From the NCBI RefSeq assembly GCF_037023755.1, contig NZ_CP146100.1, positions 2,668,501 through 2,732,500 on the forward strand: 64,000 bases of DNA, in the 5' to 3' direction. Both the position numbers and the translations under genes were made by a program. Shown here in pieces: positions 43,378 through 51,933 of this stretch. Source of the stretch: Saccharopolyspora sp. SCSIO 74807 (GTDB lineage Bacteria > Actinomycetota > Actinomycetes > Mycobacteriales > Pseudonocardiaceae). Below the pieces are notes generated by a model, which saw nothing but the letters and a program-made list of their open reading frames with translations, was not told the DNA's origin and did not search any database. Numbering within the stretch: the stretch's first letter is position 1; each line of letters starts with the position of its first letter.

Positions 43378-44415
43378 TCAGTCCACATCGGATGGTGCGG
43401 CGGCCCAGGTGTTGCACGCGGTCACCTCGTTGCCGCTGAATCCCCGGTCGATCCACCTGGTGTTCGTGGCGATGCGGCCGTGGTCGGGCTGCTCGTTGTA
43501 CTCGTCGCCGCGCGCCCGGGAATCGGCCAGCGCGGGTAGCACGAGGTCGTTGCGCACGCCGCCGTTCTGCAGCGCGGCCAGCGCCATTCCCTCGAAGCAG
43601 GTCGCTTGCAGCTCGGAGCGCCGGGTCAGCTCGAGCCCGGCGGGACTGCTGCCGCCTGCGGCCTTGGAGGCGTCGAGGTAGGCCGGGTTGATCCCGCTCA
43701 TCGCCTGGATCGCGTGCCCGAATTCGTGCGCGAACTGCCCGAGGTAGGCGCCGCCTTCGACGCGGTTCTCCTTCTCCGCGTAGTAGCGCGAAGTCATGTA
43801 GATGGTGTTGTCGCTGGGGCAGTACATCGCCGTCTGGTCCCAGGTGCGGTGGCCGCACGGGGTGTTCAGGTCGGTTGCGGTGGTCACCACCGAAGGCGTT
43901 CGCGCGGGCAGGTTCGCCGCGCGCAGCGCGGGCGCCCACGCCTGCATCAGGCAGGGCGCCGCGGCTTGGTAGAACGCGTCCTGCGCTGCGGTGTCGGTGG
44001 CGAACGGCGGCAACGGGCAAGGCGCGTCGACGGCGCCGTTGCCCGCTATGTTGATCGGGTTCTCGGCCAGTGCGGAAACCGGGCGCGGAGCGCTCGCGTA
44101 CGCGTGATCGGGTTGGCGCGGGCGAACGGGCCGCCTGGAGGTCGTTTCCTCGTCGGAAGGTTCGGTGCTGGAGGCCGGGGCGGGTAGATCGCTCGGCTCG
44201 TGCGTGACCGGCCGGTCGCCGCCGGTGGTGCCGGTGTTGAGGGCGATGGCGCCCACGCCGACCGTGCCGAAGCCGAGCAGGAAGATCCCCACGATGACCA
44301 GCCCGACGATCAGCCCCGTGTTGCCGGACCGCCGCTTACCGCCTGCCGAGCGCGGGTCCGGCTGTTGCCTGCGGCCGGATGGCGCACCGGGTCGTTGCGG
44401 CGGTGGCTGCGTCAT
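43378..44415 (-). CDS. Neutral zinc metallopeptidase (YpfJ-like)
   Basis: The ATG at 44415 begins a disordered Pro/Arg-rich N-terminus followed by a transmembrane helix (GLIVGLVIVGIFLLGF). The extracytoplasmic peptidase domain contains HEFGH in QFAHEFGHAIQAMSG, the zinc site of PF04228. Other conserved positions are YCPSDNTIYM, with paired cysteines (TPCGHRTWDQTAMYC), and RRSELQATCF, whose glutamate is a probable third ligand. 345 aa is typical. The upstream 500 bases hold no gene, and the M16 operon is divergent. Confidence 0.88.
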   Translation of the reverse strand: MTQPPPQRPGAPSGRRQQPDPRSAGGKRRSGNTGLIVGLVIVGIFLLGFGTVGVGAIALNTGTTGGDRPVTHEPSDLPAPASSTEPSDEETTSRRPVRPRQPDHAYASAPRPVSALAENPINIAGNGAVDAPCPLPPFATDTAAQDAFYQAAAPCLMQAWAPALRAANLPARTPSVVTTATDLNTPCGHRTWDQTAMYCPSDNTIYMTSRYYAEKENRVEGGAYLGQFAHEFGHAIQAMSGINPAYLDASKAAGGSSPAGLELTRRSELQATCFEGMALAALQNGGVRNDLVLPALADSRARGDEYNEQPDHGRIATNTRWIDRGFSGNEVTACNTWAAAPSDVD

Positions 44416-44911
44416 GGCTGGACTCCAAACGACTGGCCGCGCGGCGCGATCGCACCTCGTTGATCGCGGGTGGGAGCTTAGCGTCCATCCGATCGGGGAT
44501 CGCACGAACTCGATCGATGCGAGACCGTCGGCCGGGCGGGATCGGGCGTTGGGTCCCGTTCTGTCCGTTGTGAGCCGGCGGGATTGCGAGGGGTCGGCCG
44601 ACGACTCGTCCCGCGGGCCCGGGCGGCTGGGCGATGTGACCGCCCGTTCCGGGGCCGGGCGGGCCGACACGCACCCGCGCCACTCGATCAGGGTTTGATC
44701 AGGCGGTGCGAGCGGATGCCGCCCAAGGGCGCGGCGGCCTATCGGCCTTGAACCGCCCGCGACTCGCTGACCAGCCGTTCCGTTGAACTTCCGGGGCACG
44801 GGCGGCAGCGGCCGGAGCGCACCGCGCGCAACGCCGCGGCCGGCCGAAGCACGAGCGGAGAGGCAACGGGGGCGTGACGCGCCGTGACCGCGCGGACGTA
44901 AGCTGCGGGAC
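44416..44911. other. 496-bp divergent intergenic region
   Basis: No coding frame is convincing. It separates the zinc peptidase (minus) from the M16 operon (plus) and must contain both promoters. The direct repeat GATCAGG-GTTT-GATCAGG occurs near 44686-44703. Confidence 0.45.
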
Positions 44912-46234
44912 ATGGTCGAACCCCAACTGCAGCGCCTCACCCTGCCCAACGGGCTGCGCGTGGTGCTCGCGCCGGACTCGGCGCAGGGCGCTTCCGGGCA
45001 GGCCCCCGTGGTCGGCGTCAGCGTGCACTACGACGTGGGCTTCCGCTCCGAACCGGAGGGCCGCACCGGCTTCGCGCACCTGTTCGAGCACCTGATGTTC
45101 CAGGGCAGCGAGAGCCTGGAGAAGCTCGCGCACTTCCGGCACGTGCAGGGCTCCGGCGGTGTGTTCAACGGTTCGACGCATCAGGACTACACCGACTACT
45201 TCCAGGTGCTGCCCGCGGCGGCGCTGGAGCGGGCGCTGTTCTTGGAAGCCGACCGGATGCGCGCGCCGAAGCTCACCGAGGAGAACCTGCGCAACCAGGT
45301 GGACGTGGTCAAGGAGGAGATCCGGCTCAACGTCCTCAACCGGCCCTACGGCGGCTTCCCGTGGATCCTGCTGCCGCCGGTGCTGTACTCCACGTTCGCC
45401 AACGCGCACAACGGTTACGGGGACTTCACCGACCTGGAGAAGGCCACCGTCGACGACTGCGCGGCGTTCTTCGACACCTTCTACGCGCCCGGCAACGCCG
45501 TGCTGACCATCTCGGGGGACTTCGACGCCGAGCACGCGATCGAGCTGGTGCACCGCCACTTCGGCGACGTCCCGGCCCGCGAGGTGCGCCCGCGCCCGTC
45601 GTTCGCCGAGCCGTTCCCCACCGAGGAGCTCGTCGGCGAACACGTCGACCCGCACGCGCCGCTGCCCGCGATCGCGTTCGGCCACCGGCTGCCGGACCCG
45701 GTCGGCGAGCTCGACCAGTACCTGGCCAACATCGTGCTCTCCGCGGTGCTCACCGACGGCGACGCCGCCCGGCTGCAGCAGCGCATGGTCTACCAGGAGC
45801 CGCTGGTGGTGGACGTGCACGCGGGCTGCGGGCTGATGGGCGCGCCGCTGGACGCCCGGGATCCGGACACCTTCACGCTCACCGCCATCCACACCCCGGA
45901 TGTCGAGGAGGAGCGCGTGGTGGACGCCGTGGACCGCGAACTGGAGAACCTGGCCGAGCACGGTCCGACCGAGGACGAGCTCGCCCGGGTGACCGCCCGC
46001 TGGGCCGCCTCGCTGCACCGCGAGAACGACCGCGTCGTGTCGCGCACGCTCGACCTGGGCAGCGCCGAGCTGGTGCACGGCCGCGCCGAACTGGTCGCCG
46101 AGCTGCCGCGGCGCATCGCCGAGGTCCGCGCCGACCAGGTCGCCGCCGCCGCGAAGGCGCTGCGCCCGGACACCCGCGCGCTGCTGCGGGTGCGGCCCGC
46201 CAACGACTCGAACTCCGCCGGAGGTGCGGCATGA
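44912..46234 (+). CDS. M16-family zinc peptidase, catalytic subunit
   Basis: The inverted zinc motif HLFEH at residues 56-60 (GFAHLFEHLMFQGS) is complete, with the distal glutamate supplied by VVKEEIRLN about 75 residues later. The 440-residue length and the C-terminal LVHRHFGDVPA match the two-domain M16 fold. There is no signal peptide, so it acts in the cytoplasm unless exported otherwise. It overlaps the next gene by 4 bases (ATGA). Together they resemble the alpha/beta pair of mitochondrial processing peptidase, with this one providing catalysis. Confidence 0.92.
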   Translation: MVEPQLQRLTLPNGLRVVLAPDSAQGASGQAPVVGVSVHYDVGFRSEPEGRTGFAHLFEHLMFQGSESLEKLAHFRHVQGSGGVFNGSTHQDYTDYFQVLPAAALERALFLEADRMRAPKLTEENLRNQVDVVKEEIRLNVLNRPYGGFPWILLPPVLYSTFANAHNGYGDFTDLEKATVDDCAAFFDTFYAPGNAVLTISGDFDAEHAIELVHRHFGDVPAREVRPRPSFAEPFPTEELVGEHVDPHAPLPAIAFGHRLPDPVGELDQYLANIVLSAVLTDGDAARLQQRMVYQEPLVVDVHAGCGLMGAPLDARDPDTFTLTAIHTPDVEEERVVDAVDRELENLAEHGPTEDELARVTARWAASLHRENDRVVSRTLDLGSAELVHGRAELVAELPRRIAEVRADQVAAAAKALRPDTRALLRVRPANDSNSAGGAA

Positions 46235-47598
46235 CGCAGGCAACCCACCGCAGCGCCGAAGAGATCGGCCGCACCGAGGCGGGGCCGCGCCCGCTGCCGC
46301 CGCTGGCCGAGCCGCGCCCGCTGCGTTCGCCGGAGGTCGTCGACACCGAGCTGGCGAACGGGCTGCGCGTGATCGCCGTCCGGCACGGTGCGGTGCCGCT
46401 GGTCGAAGCCAGGCTCCGCATCCCCTTCGCCGGGGACGACGCGATGCACCCGGCCCGCGCGGAAGTGCTGGCCGAGACGCTGCTGACCGGCACGGCCACC
46501 CGCGACCGGGTCAAGGTCGACACCGACCTGGCCCGGGTGGGCGGTGAGCTGCACGCGGTGGTCGACCCGGAGCGGCTGAGCCTCGCGGGCAGCGCCCTGT
46601 CCAGCGGGCTGGACACGCTGCTGGACGTGCTCGCCGACGCCCTGACCGGCGCGGCCTACACCGAGCAGGAGGTCGCCGGTGAACGCGACCGCCTGGTCGA
46701 GCGGATCGCCGTGGCCCGCTCGCAACCGCGCGTGATCGCGCGCGAGGAGCTGCAGCGGGTCCGCTACGGCGATCACCCGTTCGTCCGCGAAGTTCCGGAG
46801 GCCGAGGACGTCGCCCAGGTCACCGCGGAGGACGTGCGCGCGCTGCACGCCCAGGCCGTGCTGCCGCGCGGGTCGGTGCTGGTGCTGGCGGGCGACATCG
46901 ACCCGGATTCGGTGATCGGTGAGGTCGCGCGGATCCTCGGCGGCTGGGATTCCGATGCGCGGGCCCGCGAGCTGCCGGACCTGCCCGAGCTGCGCGGCGG
47001 CGACGTGCGGCTGGTGCACCGCGAAGGCGCGGTGCAGTCGCAGCTGCGGCTGTCCGCGCAGGGCCTGCACCGGACCGACGAGCGCTACCCGGCGTTGCAG
47101 ATCGCGAACCTGTGCTTCGGCGGCTACTTCTCGTCCCGGCTGGTGGAGAACATCCGGGAGGACAAGGGCTACACCTACGGCGCGCACTCCTCCTTCGAGT
47201 TCACCCGCGGTGCGGGCACGATCCTGGTCGACGCGGACACCGCCAGCGAGGTCACCGCGGCCGCGCTGCTGGAGACCCGCTACGAGCTGGGCAGGCTCGC
47301 GCTGGTCCCGCCGAGCACCTCGGAGGTCGAATCGGCCAGGCAGTACGCCATCGGCGGGCTGCTGACCTCCACCTCCTCGCAGTCCGGGATGGCATCGATG
47401 TTGTCCACGCTGGCCGCTTCCGGGCTGGACCACCGCTGGCTCACCGCGCATCCGGACCGGTTGCGCGCGGTCACCGCCGAACAGGTCGCCGAGGCGGCGC
47501 TGCACTACGCGCCGACCGCGTTCACCGGCGTGATCGTCGGCGACGCGAACAAGATCGGCGACCAGTTGCGCGCACTGGGCGGGGTGGTGCTGCCGTGA
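46231..47598 (+). CDS. M16-family partner subunit lacking the zinc motif
   Basis: The fold is M16 (ELANGLRVIAVRHG; the glycine-rich loop FGGYFSSRLVENIREDKGYTYG), but where the catalytic subunit has HxxEH this one has ARAEVLAETLLTG, with no histidine pair. It is therefore likely non-catalytic, as in paired bacterial peptidases such as YmxG/YfhM-type relatives. ATG at 46231 overlaps the upstream stop; its own stop overlaps nudC. Its role is probably substrate binding and stabilisation of a heterodimer. Confidence 0.88.
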   Translation: MTQATHRSAEEIGRTEAGPRPLPPLAEPRPLRSPEVVDTELANGLRVIAVRHGAVPLVEARLRIPFAGDDAMHPARAEVLAETLLTGTATRDRVKVDTDLARVGGELHAVVDPERLSLAGSALSSGLDTLLDVLADALTGAAYTEQEVAGERDRLVERIAVARSQPRVIAREELQRVRYGDHPFVREVPEAEDVAQVTAEDVRALHAQAVLPRGSVLVLAGDIDPDSVIGEVARILGGWDSDARARELPDLPELRGGDVRLVHREGAVQSQLRLSAQGLHRTDERYPALQIANLCFGGYFSSRLVENIREDKGYTYGAHSSFEFTRGAGTILVDADTASEVTAAALLETRYELGRLALVPPSTSEVESARQYAIGGLLTSTSSQSGMASMLSTLAASGLDHRWLTAHPDRLRAVTAEQVAEAALHYAPTAFTGVIVGDANKIGDQLRALGGVVLP

Positions 47599-48536
47599 CC
47601 GGCGCATGCGCGCAATCCCCCGCGCAGCACCACGATGGGGGCGGTTTCCAGCTGGACGCCGCGCCGCTGCTGTCCCGTTCCACTGTGGACCGCACCGAGC
47701 TGCTGCGGGAGGTCCCGCCCGCCGAGCTGTGGGCCTCCGGCAAGGTGCTGCTCGTCGACGGCAAGGGCCGCACCCAGGTCACGCCGGACGGCGGGCTGGT
47801 CTTCGAGGAGGCGGCCGCCTTCGGCGAGCAGCCGATCCCGCACGCGGTGCTGCTCGGCAGCCAGCAAGGCACCACCTACTGGGCGCTGCGCACCGAACGC
47901 GACGGAGCGCAGGAAGGCTGGAAGGACCTGCGGGTCGCGGGCGCGCTGCTCGACGACACCGATGCGGGCCTGCTCACCACCGCCGTCGGCCTGCTGAACT
48001 GGCACGACCACTCCCGCTACTGCGCGGTGTGCGGCGCGGCGACGAACCGGGTCAAGGCCGGCTGGGCGCGGCGCTGCTCCGGCTGCGACCGGGAGGAGTA
48101 CCCGCGCACCGACCCGGCGGTGATCTGCCTGGTGCACGACGGCGCCGACCAGGTGCTGCTGGCGCGCCAGCCGAGCTGGCCGCCGCAGCGGTTCTCGGTG
48201 ATCGCCGGGTTCGTCGAGGTCGGCGAGTCGCTGGAAGCCTGCGTGCAGCGCGAAGTGGCCGAGGAGGTCGGGGTGCACGCCGACCGGGTGCGCTACCTGG
48301 CCAGCCAGCCGTGGCCGTTCCCGCGCTCGCTGATGCTCGGGTTCTCCGCCGTGGCCGACCCGGCGCAGCCGTTACGGCCCGCGGACGGCGAGATCGAGGA
48401 GGCCCGCTGGGTGTCCCGCTCGGACGTGCAGGCCGCCATGAACACCGAGGACGGCATCATCCCGGGCCTGCGGCTGCCGCCCAGCGTCTCCATCGCGCAT
48501 CGGATGCTGCGCGGCTGGGCCTTCTGGACGGACTGA
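47595..48536 (+). CDS. nudC: NADH pyrophosphatase NudC
   Basis: A zinc ribbon (RYCAVCGAAT with the later RRCSGCDREE) precedes a Nudix box (GFVEVGESLEACVQREVAEEVG). The motif SQPWPFPRS is the NudC signature. The enzyme hydrolyses NAD(H) and can remove NAD caps from RNA. GTG at 47595 overlaps the stop of the M16 partner (GTGA), so it is translated from the same operon. 313 aa is normal. In M. tuberculosis nudC lies next to uvrD2, as here. Confidence 0.94.
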   Translation: MTGACAQSPAQHHDGGGFQLDAAPLLSRSTVDRTELLREVPPAELWASGKVLLVDGKGRTQVTPDGGLVFEEAAAFGEQPIPHAVLLGSQQGTTYWALRTERDGAQEGWKDLRVAGALLDDTDAGLLTTAVGLLNWHDHSRYCAVCGAATNRVKAGWARRCSGCDREEYPRTDPAVICLVHDGADQVLLARQPSWPPQRFSVIAGFVEVGESLEACVQREVAEEVGVHADRVRYLASQPWPFPRSLMLGFSAVADPAQPLRPADGEIEEARWVSRSDVQAAMNTEDGIIPGLRLPPSVSIAHRMLRGWAFWTD

Positions 48537-48665
48537 TCGGGCGCAGTCGTCCCGGAGCGGCCGCAGCACGGAGAAGGCGGCGAACTCCCAGCTCAGCAAC
48601 GGTGCGCGAAACGCGCCGCGAGGGTTGCCGCCGGTCGGTCGCGCGGTTCTGCGAGGATGCCCGGC

Positions 48666-50750
48666 ATGGCCGATCAACCGCGACTCCTGGAAGGTCTGGA
48701 TCCGGAGCAGCGGGCAGCGGTCACCGCACCACGCGGCCCGGTCTGCGTGCTGGCGGGCGCGGGCACCGGCAAGACCCGCACGATCACGCACCGCATCGCG
48801 TACCTGGTGCAGCGCGGCCTGGTCGTGCCGCAGCAGGTGCTCGCCGTGACGTTCACCGCCCGCGCCGCAGGTGAGATGCGCACCCGGTTGCGCGGGCTCG
48901 GCGCCGCAGGAGTGCAGGCGCAGACGTTCCACGCGGCCGCGTTCCGGCAGTTGCGCTACTTCTGGCCGCGGGTGCACGACACCCAGGTTTGGCCGCTGGT
49001 GGACAACAAGTTCCGCCTGGTCGTGCAGGCCGCGAACCGGGTCGGCCTGTCCACCGAGAAGGAGTCGGTGCGCGACCTGGCAAGTGAGATCGAATGGTCC
49101 AAGGCGGGCCTGGTCGGACCGGACGGCTACGCCACCGCGGCCGCGCGGGCCGGGCGGGACGTGCCGGTCGCGCCGCACCAGCTGGCCAAGGTCTTCGCGG
49201 CCTACGAGCAGCTCAAGAACGAAGCCCGGATGCTGGACTTCGACGACCTGCTGCTGCACACCGCGGCGATCCTGGAGGAGCACCCGGACGTCGCCGAGGA
49301 GTTCCGCTCCCGGTACCGCTCGTTCGTCGTGGACGAGTACCAGGACGTGAACCCGTTGCAGCAGCGCGTGCTGGACGGGTGGCTGGGTCCGCGCGACGAC
49401 CTGACCGTGGTCGGTGACGCGAACCAGACGATCTACTCCTTCGCCGGAGCGTCCCCGAAGTGGCTGGTGGGCTTCCCGAAGCGGTTCCCGGAAGCGACCG
49501 TGGTCCGCCTGGAACGCGACTACCGCTCCACTCCGCAGGTGGTCTCGCTGGCGAACAGCGTGATCGGCGCGGCCCGCGAACGCCCCGCCGGAACGCGGCT
49601 CAGGCTCGTCGGCCAGCGCGCGGACGGCCCGGAACCGGAGTTCGCCGAGTACGACCACGAGCCCGCGGAAGCCGAAGCGCTCGCCCGCAGGATCGCCGAG
49701 CTGGCGGGCCGCGGCGTGGCGCTGTCCGAGATCGCCATCCTGTTCCGCGTCAACGCGCAGTCCGAGGTCTACGAGAAGGCGCTGTCCGACGCCGAGATCC
49801 CGTACCAGGTCCGCGGCGGTGAGCGGTTCTTCGCCCGCAACGAGGTGCGCCAGGCGATGGTCGCGCTGCGCACCGCCGAGAACCGGTCCGACGCTGGTGC
49901 GGACCTGCCCGCCGCGGTGCGCTCGGTGCTCGGCGAGGTCGGGTTGACCGAGGAGCCCCCGCCGGGCGGTTCGGCCCGCGAGCGCTGGGAATCGTTGATC
50001 TCGCTGGTCGAATTGGCCGAGGAGCTGGCTTCGTCGGTTCCCGATGCGGGCCTGCCGCGCTACGTCGCCGAGCTGGAGGCCCGCGCGGAGTCGCAGCACC
50101 CGCCGACCGTCGAAGGCGTCACGCTCGCCTCGCTGCACGCAGCGAAGGGCTTGGAGTGGGATGCGGTGTTCCTGGCCGGGCTGGTCGAGGGCACGCTGCC
50201 GATCCAGCACGCCGAGGACGACTCCGCGATCGAGGAGGAGCGGCGGCTGTTCTACGTCGGCGTCACCCGCGCCCGCGAGCACCTGCACCTGTCCTGGGCG
50301 CTGGCCCGCGCCGCGGACGGCCGCCGCTACCGGCGCCGGAGCCGGTTCCTGTACGGCCAGGTCCCGGACGGGCATCCGGCGGCGCTGCCCGCGAAGACCC
50401 GTTCGGCGGCGGCCGCCGCGCCGCGCAACCGGTCCCAGCCGCGCTGCCGCAGCTGCACGGCGGTGCTGGTGAGCACGATGGACATCAAGCTCGGCCGCTG
50501 CGCGGACTGCCCGTCCGATGTGGACGAGACCTTGCTGGAGCGGCTGCGCGCCTGGCGCGGCGAACGCGCCCGGCAGCTGAGCGTGCCCGCCTACGTCGTG
50601 TTCACCGACGCGACGCTGACCGCGATCGCCGAGCAGCGCCCGCCGGACGAGGCCGCGCTGGTGGCGATCTCCGGCATCGGAGCGACCAAGGTCCGCAAGT
50701 TCGGCGCCGACGTGCTCGCCCTGGTGCAGGGCGAGCACACCCGAAGCTGA
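48666..50750 (+). CDS. uvrD2: UvrD2-type helicase
   Basis: Walker A is AGAGTGKT at about residues 30-37 and motif II is [11 protein letters not shown]. Motif V/VI elements [18 protein letters not shown] and [15 protein letters not shown] are intact. After the motor come a tetracysteine zinc module (CRSCTAV with [10 protein letters not shown]) and an HRDC domain ([19 protein letters not shown]-like region), the layout of mycobacterial UvrD2. It is a 3'-5' superfamily 1 helicase in repair and is essential in M. tuberculosis. I use ATG 48666; the frame begins at ATG 48657, too near the GAGG site. Confidence 0.94.
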   Translation: MADQPRLLEGLDPEQRAAVTAPRGPVCVLAGAGTGKTRTITHRIAYLVQRGLVVPQQVLAVTFTARAAGEMRTRLRGLGAAGVQAQTFHAAAFRQLRYFWPRVHDTQVWPLVDNKFRLVVQAANRVGLSTEKESVRDLASEIEWSKAGLVGPDGYATAAARAGRDVPVAPHQLAKVFAAYEQLKNEARMLDFDDLLLHTAAILEEHPDVAEEFRSRYRSFVVDEYQDVNPLQQRVLDGWLGPRDDLTVVGDANQTIYSFAGASPKWLVGFPKRFPEATVVRLERDYRSTPQVVSLANSVIGAARERPAGTRLRLVGQRADGPEPEFAEYDHEPAEAEALARRIAELAGRGVALSEIAILFRVNAQSEVYEKALSDAEIPYQVRGGERFFARNEVRQAMVALRTAENRSDAGADLPAAVRSVLGEVGLTEEPPPGGSARERWESLISLVELAEELASSVPDAGLPRYVAELEARAESQHPPTVEGVTLASLHAAKGLEWDAVFLAGLVEGTLPIQHAEDDSAIEEERRLFYVGVTRAREHLHLSWALARAADGRRYRRRSRFLYGQVPDGHPAALPAKTRSAAAAAPRNRSQPRCRSCTAVLVSTMDIKLGRCADCPSDVDETLLERLRAWRGERARQLSVPAYVVFTDATLTAIAEQRPPDEAALVAISGIGATKVRKFGADVLALVQGEHTRS

Positions 50751-50811
50751 TCCGCCCGAGCGCGCTCCGGTTGCGCTGAACAGCATTTTTTCCGCGATCG
50801 GCGGAACTTCG

Positions 50812-50850
50812 AAAAATCGGTTGCGGGCCGCTTCGCGGGCCCCATACTCT
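50812..50850 (+). promoter_or_regulatory. Candidate whiB7 promoter with AT-rich WhiB7 site
   Basis: AAAAAT (50812-50817) lies 3 bases before TTGCGG (-35, 50821-50826) and 18 bases separate this from TACTCT (-10, 50845-50850). WhiB7 activates its own promoter and others through an AT-rich sequence immediately upstream of -35. Confidence 0.7.
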
Positions 50851-50909
50851 GCATATCGCGCAGCCGAGGTGTCCGGAACCCGGCGTCGACCCGGAAGGAG
50901 GTGGCAGTG

Positions 50910-51101
50910 ATGAAGAGCTTGCAGACGCTCGGTACCCCTGGCCACCCCATGTCCGGGGGTACCGCGCTGTTCCAGGAATTTCCGGCCTGGCTCGGCTATG
51001 ACCGCGTTCGCACCCTGCCGCGTCTGATCGACGTGGCACTGCCGGTTGCCGACCGTTCCGTGCCGGTTCGCATGGAGTCGTTCCTCGATCCACTGATCTA
51101 G
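50910..51101 (+). CDS. 63-aa leader ORF upstream of whiB7
   Basis: ATG at 50910 has a full Shine-Dalgarno AAGGAGG (50895-50901) at 8-base spacing, one of the strongest in the window. The 63-residue peptide begins MKSLQTLGTPGHPMSGG and ends FLDPLI, with a TAG stop only 4 bases before a small hairpin with T5 and 25 bases before a strong terminator. Position, strength and the terminator arrangement indicate a translated attenuator leader. In mycobacteria a short uORF plus terminator controls whiB7 read-through when ribosomes stall on antibiotics. The peptide may also be a small protein in its own right. Confidence 0.75.
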   Translation: MKSLQTLGTPGHPMSGGTALFQEFPAWLGYDRVRTLPRLIDVALPVADRSVPVRMESFLDPLI

Positions 51102-51105
51102 GACC

Positions 51106-51122
51106 GCCCTCCAGGGCTTTTT
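51106..51122 (+). terminator. Small hairpin with T5 after the leader ORF
   Basis: GCCCT (51106-51110) and AGGGC (51113-51117) pair with a 2-base loop, followed by TTTTT (51118-51122). The stem is short; it may pause RNA polymerase just past the leader stop. Confidence 0.5.
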
Positions 51123-51126
51123 CGAA

Positions 51127-51164
51127 GGCCGCGGACCCGCACCAGCCGGGTCCGCGGCCTTTTT
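51127..51164 (+). terminator. Strong terminator in the whiB7 leader
   Basis: Arms GGCCGCGGACCCG (51127-51139) and CGGGTCCGCGGCC (51147-51159) with a 7-base loop, then T5 (51160-51164). It lies 94 bases before the whiB7 ATG and should stop most transcription unless antiterminated. Confidence 0.92.
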
Positions 51165-51257
51165 GTGCGCACCCACCTCGAAGCAAATGCCGATGTTCTG
51201 GGGAATTCCCCACCGTCCGCGCGGGCAGCCGCACTGCCCGGGCAGGTAGGAGGAAAG

Positions 51258-51692
51258 ATGTTCAGCACGAGCGTCCCGATATGCAGCGGGACGGACGGCG
51301 AAGGCGGTGGCGCCATCGGCGCGCTGCTCGACGCCAGCGGGCAGGCCGAGCAGGTGCCCTGCCGTCGCGACCCCGACCTGTGGTTCGCCGAGGCCCCCGC
51401 GGAGCTGGAGCGGGCCAAGGCGCTGTGCGCGGACTGCCCGATCAAGCAGCCCTGCTTGGAGGGCGCGTTGTCCCGGGGCGAGCCCTGGGGCGTGTGGGGC
51501 GGGGAGATCTTCGAGCGCGGCGCGGTCGTCGCGCGCAAGCGACCCCGCGGCCGCCCCCGCAAGAACGCCGCCGAGCCGGCGCGGCGATCGGTTTCCGCGC
51601 AGCAATCCTCCGGGAACCGGACCGCAGATCAGCAGCAGGCCGCACCGGAGACTTCCGGCGCGCAGCGGGACGAACAGGAGCAGGCGGCATGA
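51258..51692 (+). CDS. whiB7: WhiB7 transcriptional activator
   Basis: The iron-sulfur ligands are Cys35, 57, 60 and 66 (VPCRRD and CADCPIKQPC). GVWGG at residues 78-82 is the conserved turn that contacts SigA. The C-terminal AT-hook RGRPRK at 97-102 identifies it as WhiB7 rather than another WhiB. The protein induces intrinsic antibiotic-resistance genes in actinobacteria. ATG at 51258 is preceded by AGGAGGAAA. A leader with a 63-aa ORF and terminators lies upstream, and the downstream gene starts at the overlapping ATGA. The Gln/Ser-rich tail beyond residue 105 is longer than in mycobacteria. Confidence 0.97.
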   Translation: MFSTSVPICSGTDGEGGGAIGALLDASGQAEQVPCRRDPDLWFAEAPAELERAKALCADCPIKQPCLEGALSRGEPWGVWGGEIFERGAVVARKRPRGRPRKNAAEPARRSVSAQQSSGNRTADQQQAAPETSGAQRDEQEQAA

Positions 51693-51922
51693 ACCCCCAC
51701 GACGCACTCACCGGATCCCACCGAGCCATCACCCACTCGAAAGAAGCGATCACGATGCTCATTCCAGAAGAACTGGCGAGATCCCGAAAACACGACCTCC
51801 TGCGGGAAGCGCGGCAGGCCCGGATGATCCGCGCGTGCACCGCGGGGCGCTGGTGGCGCAAGTTGGCGCGGTTCGCGCAGAAACGCGCGGACCGCGCACG
51901 ACAACGCGCGGCTTGGCCGTAA
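51689..51922 (+). CDS. Small basic protein coupled to whiB7
   Basis: ATG at 51689 overlaps the whiB7 stop (ATGA), giving a 77-aa protein; an alternative ATG at 51755 would give 55 aa. The C-terminal half is highly basic and helical (ARSRKHDLLREARQARMIR, RKLARFAQKRADRARQ). I recognise no family. The 4-base overlap suggests it is translated with whiB7 whenever the attenuator is open. It could bind nucleic acid, but this is not shown. Codon usage is like the neighbours. Confidence 0.6.
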   Translation: MNPHDALTGSHRAITHSKEAITMLIPEELARSRKHDLLREARQARMIRACTAGRWWRKLARFAQKRADRARQRAAWP

Positions 51923-51933
51923 AGTGCGCGATC

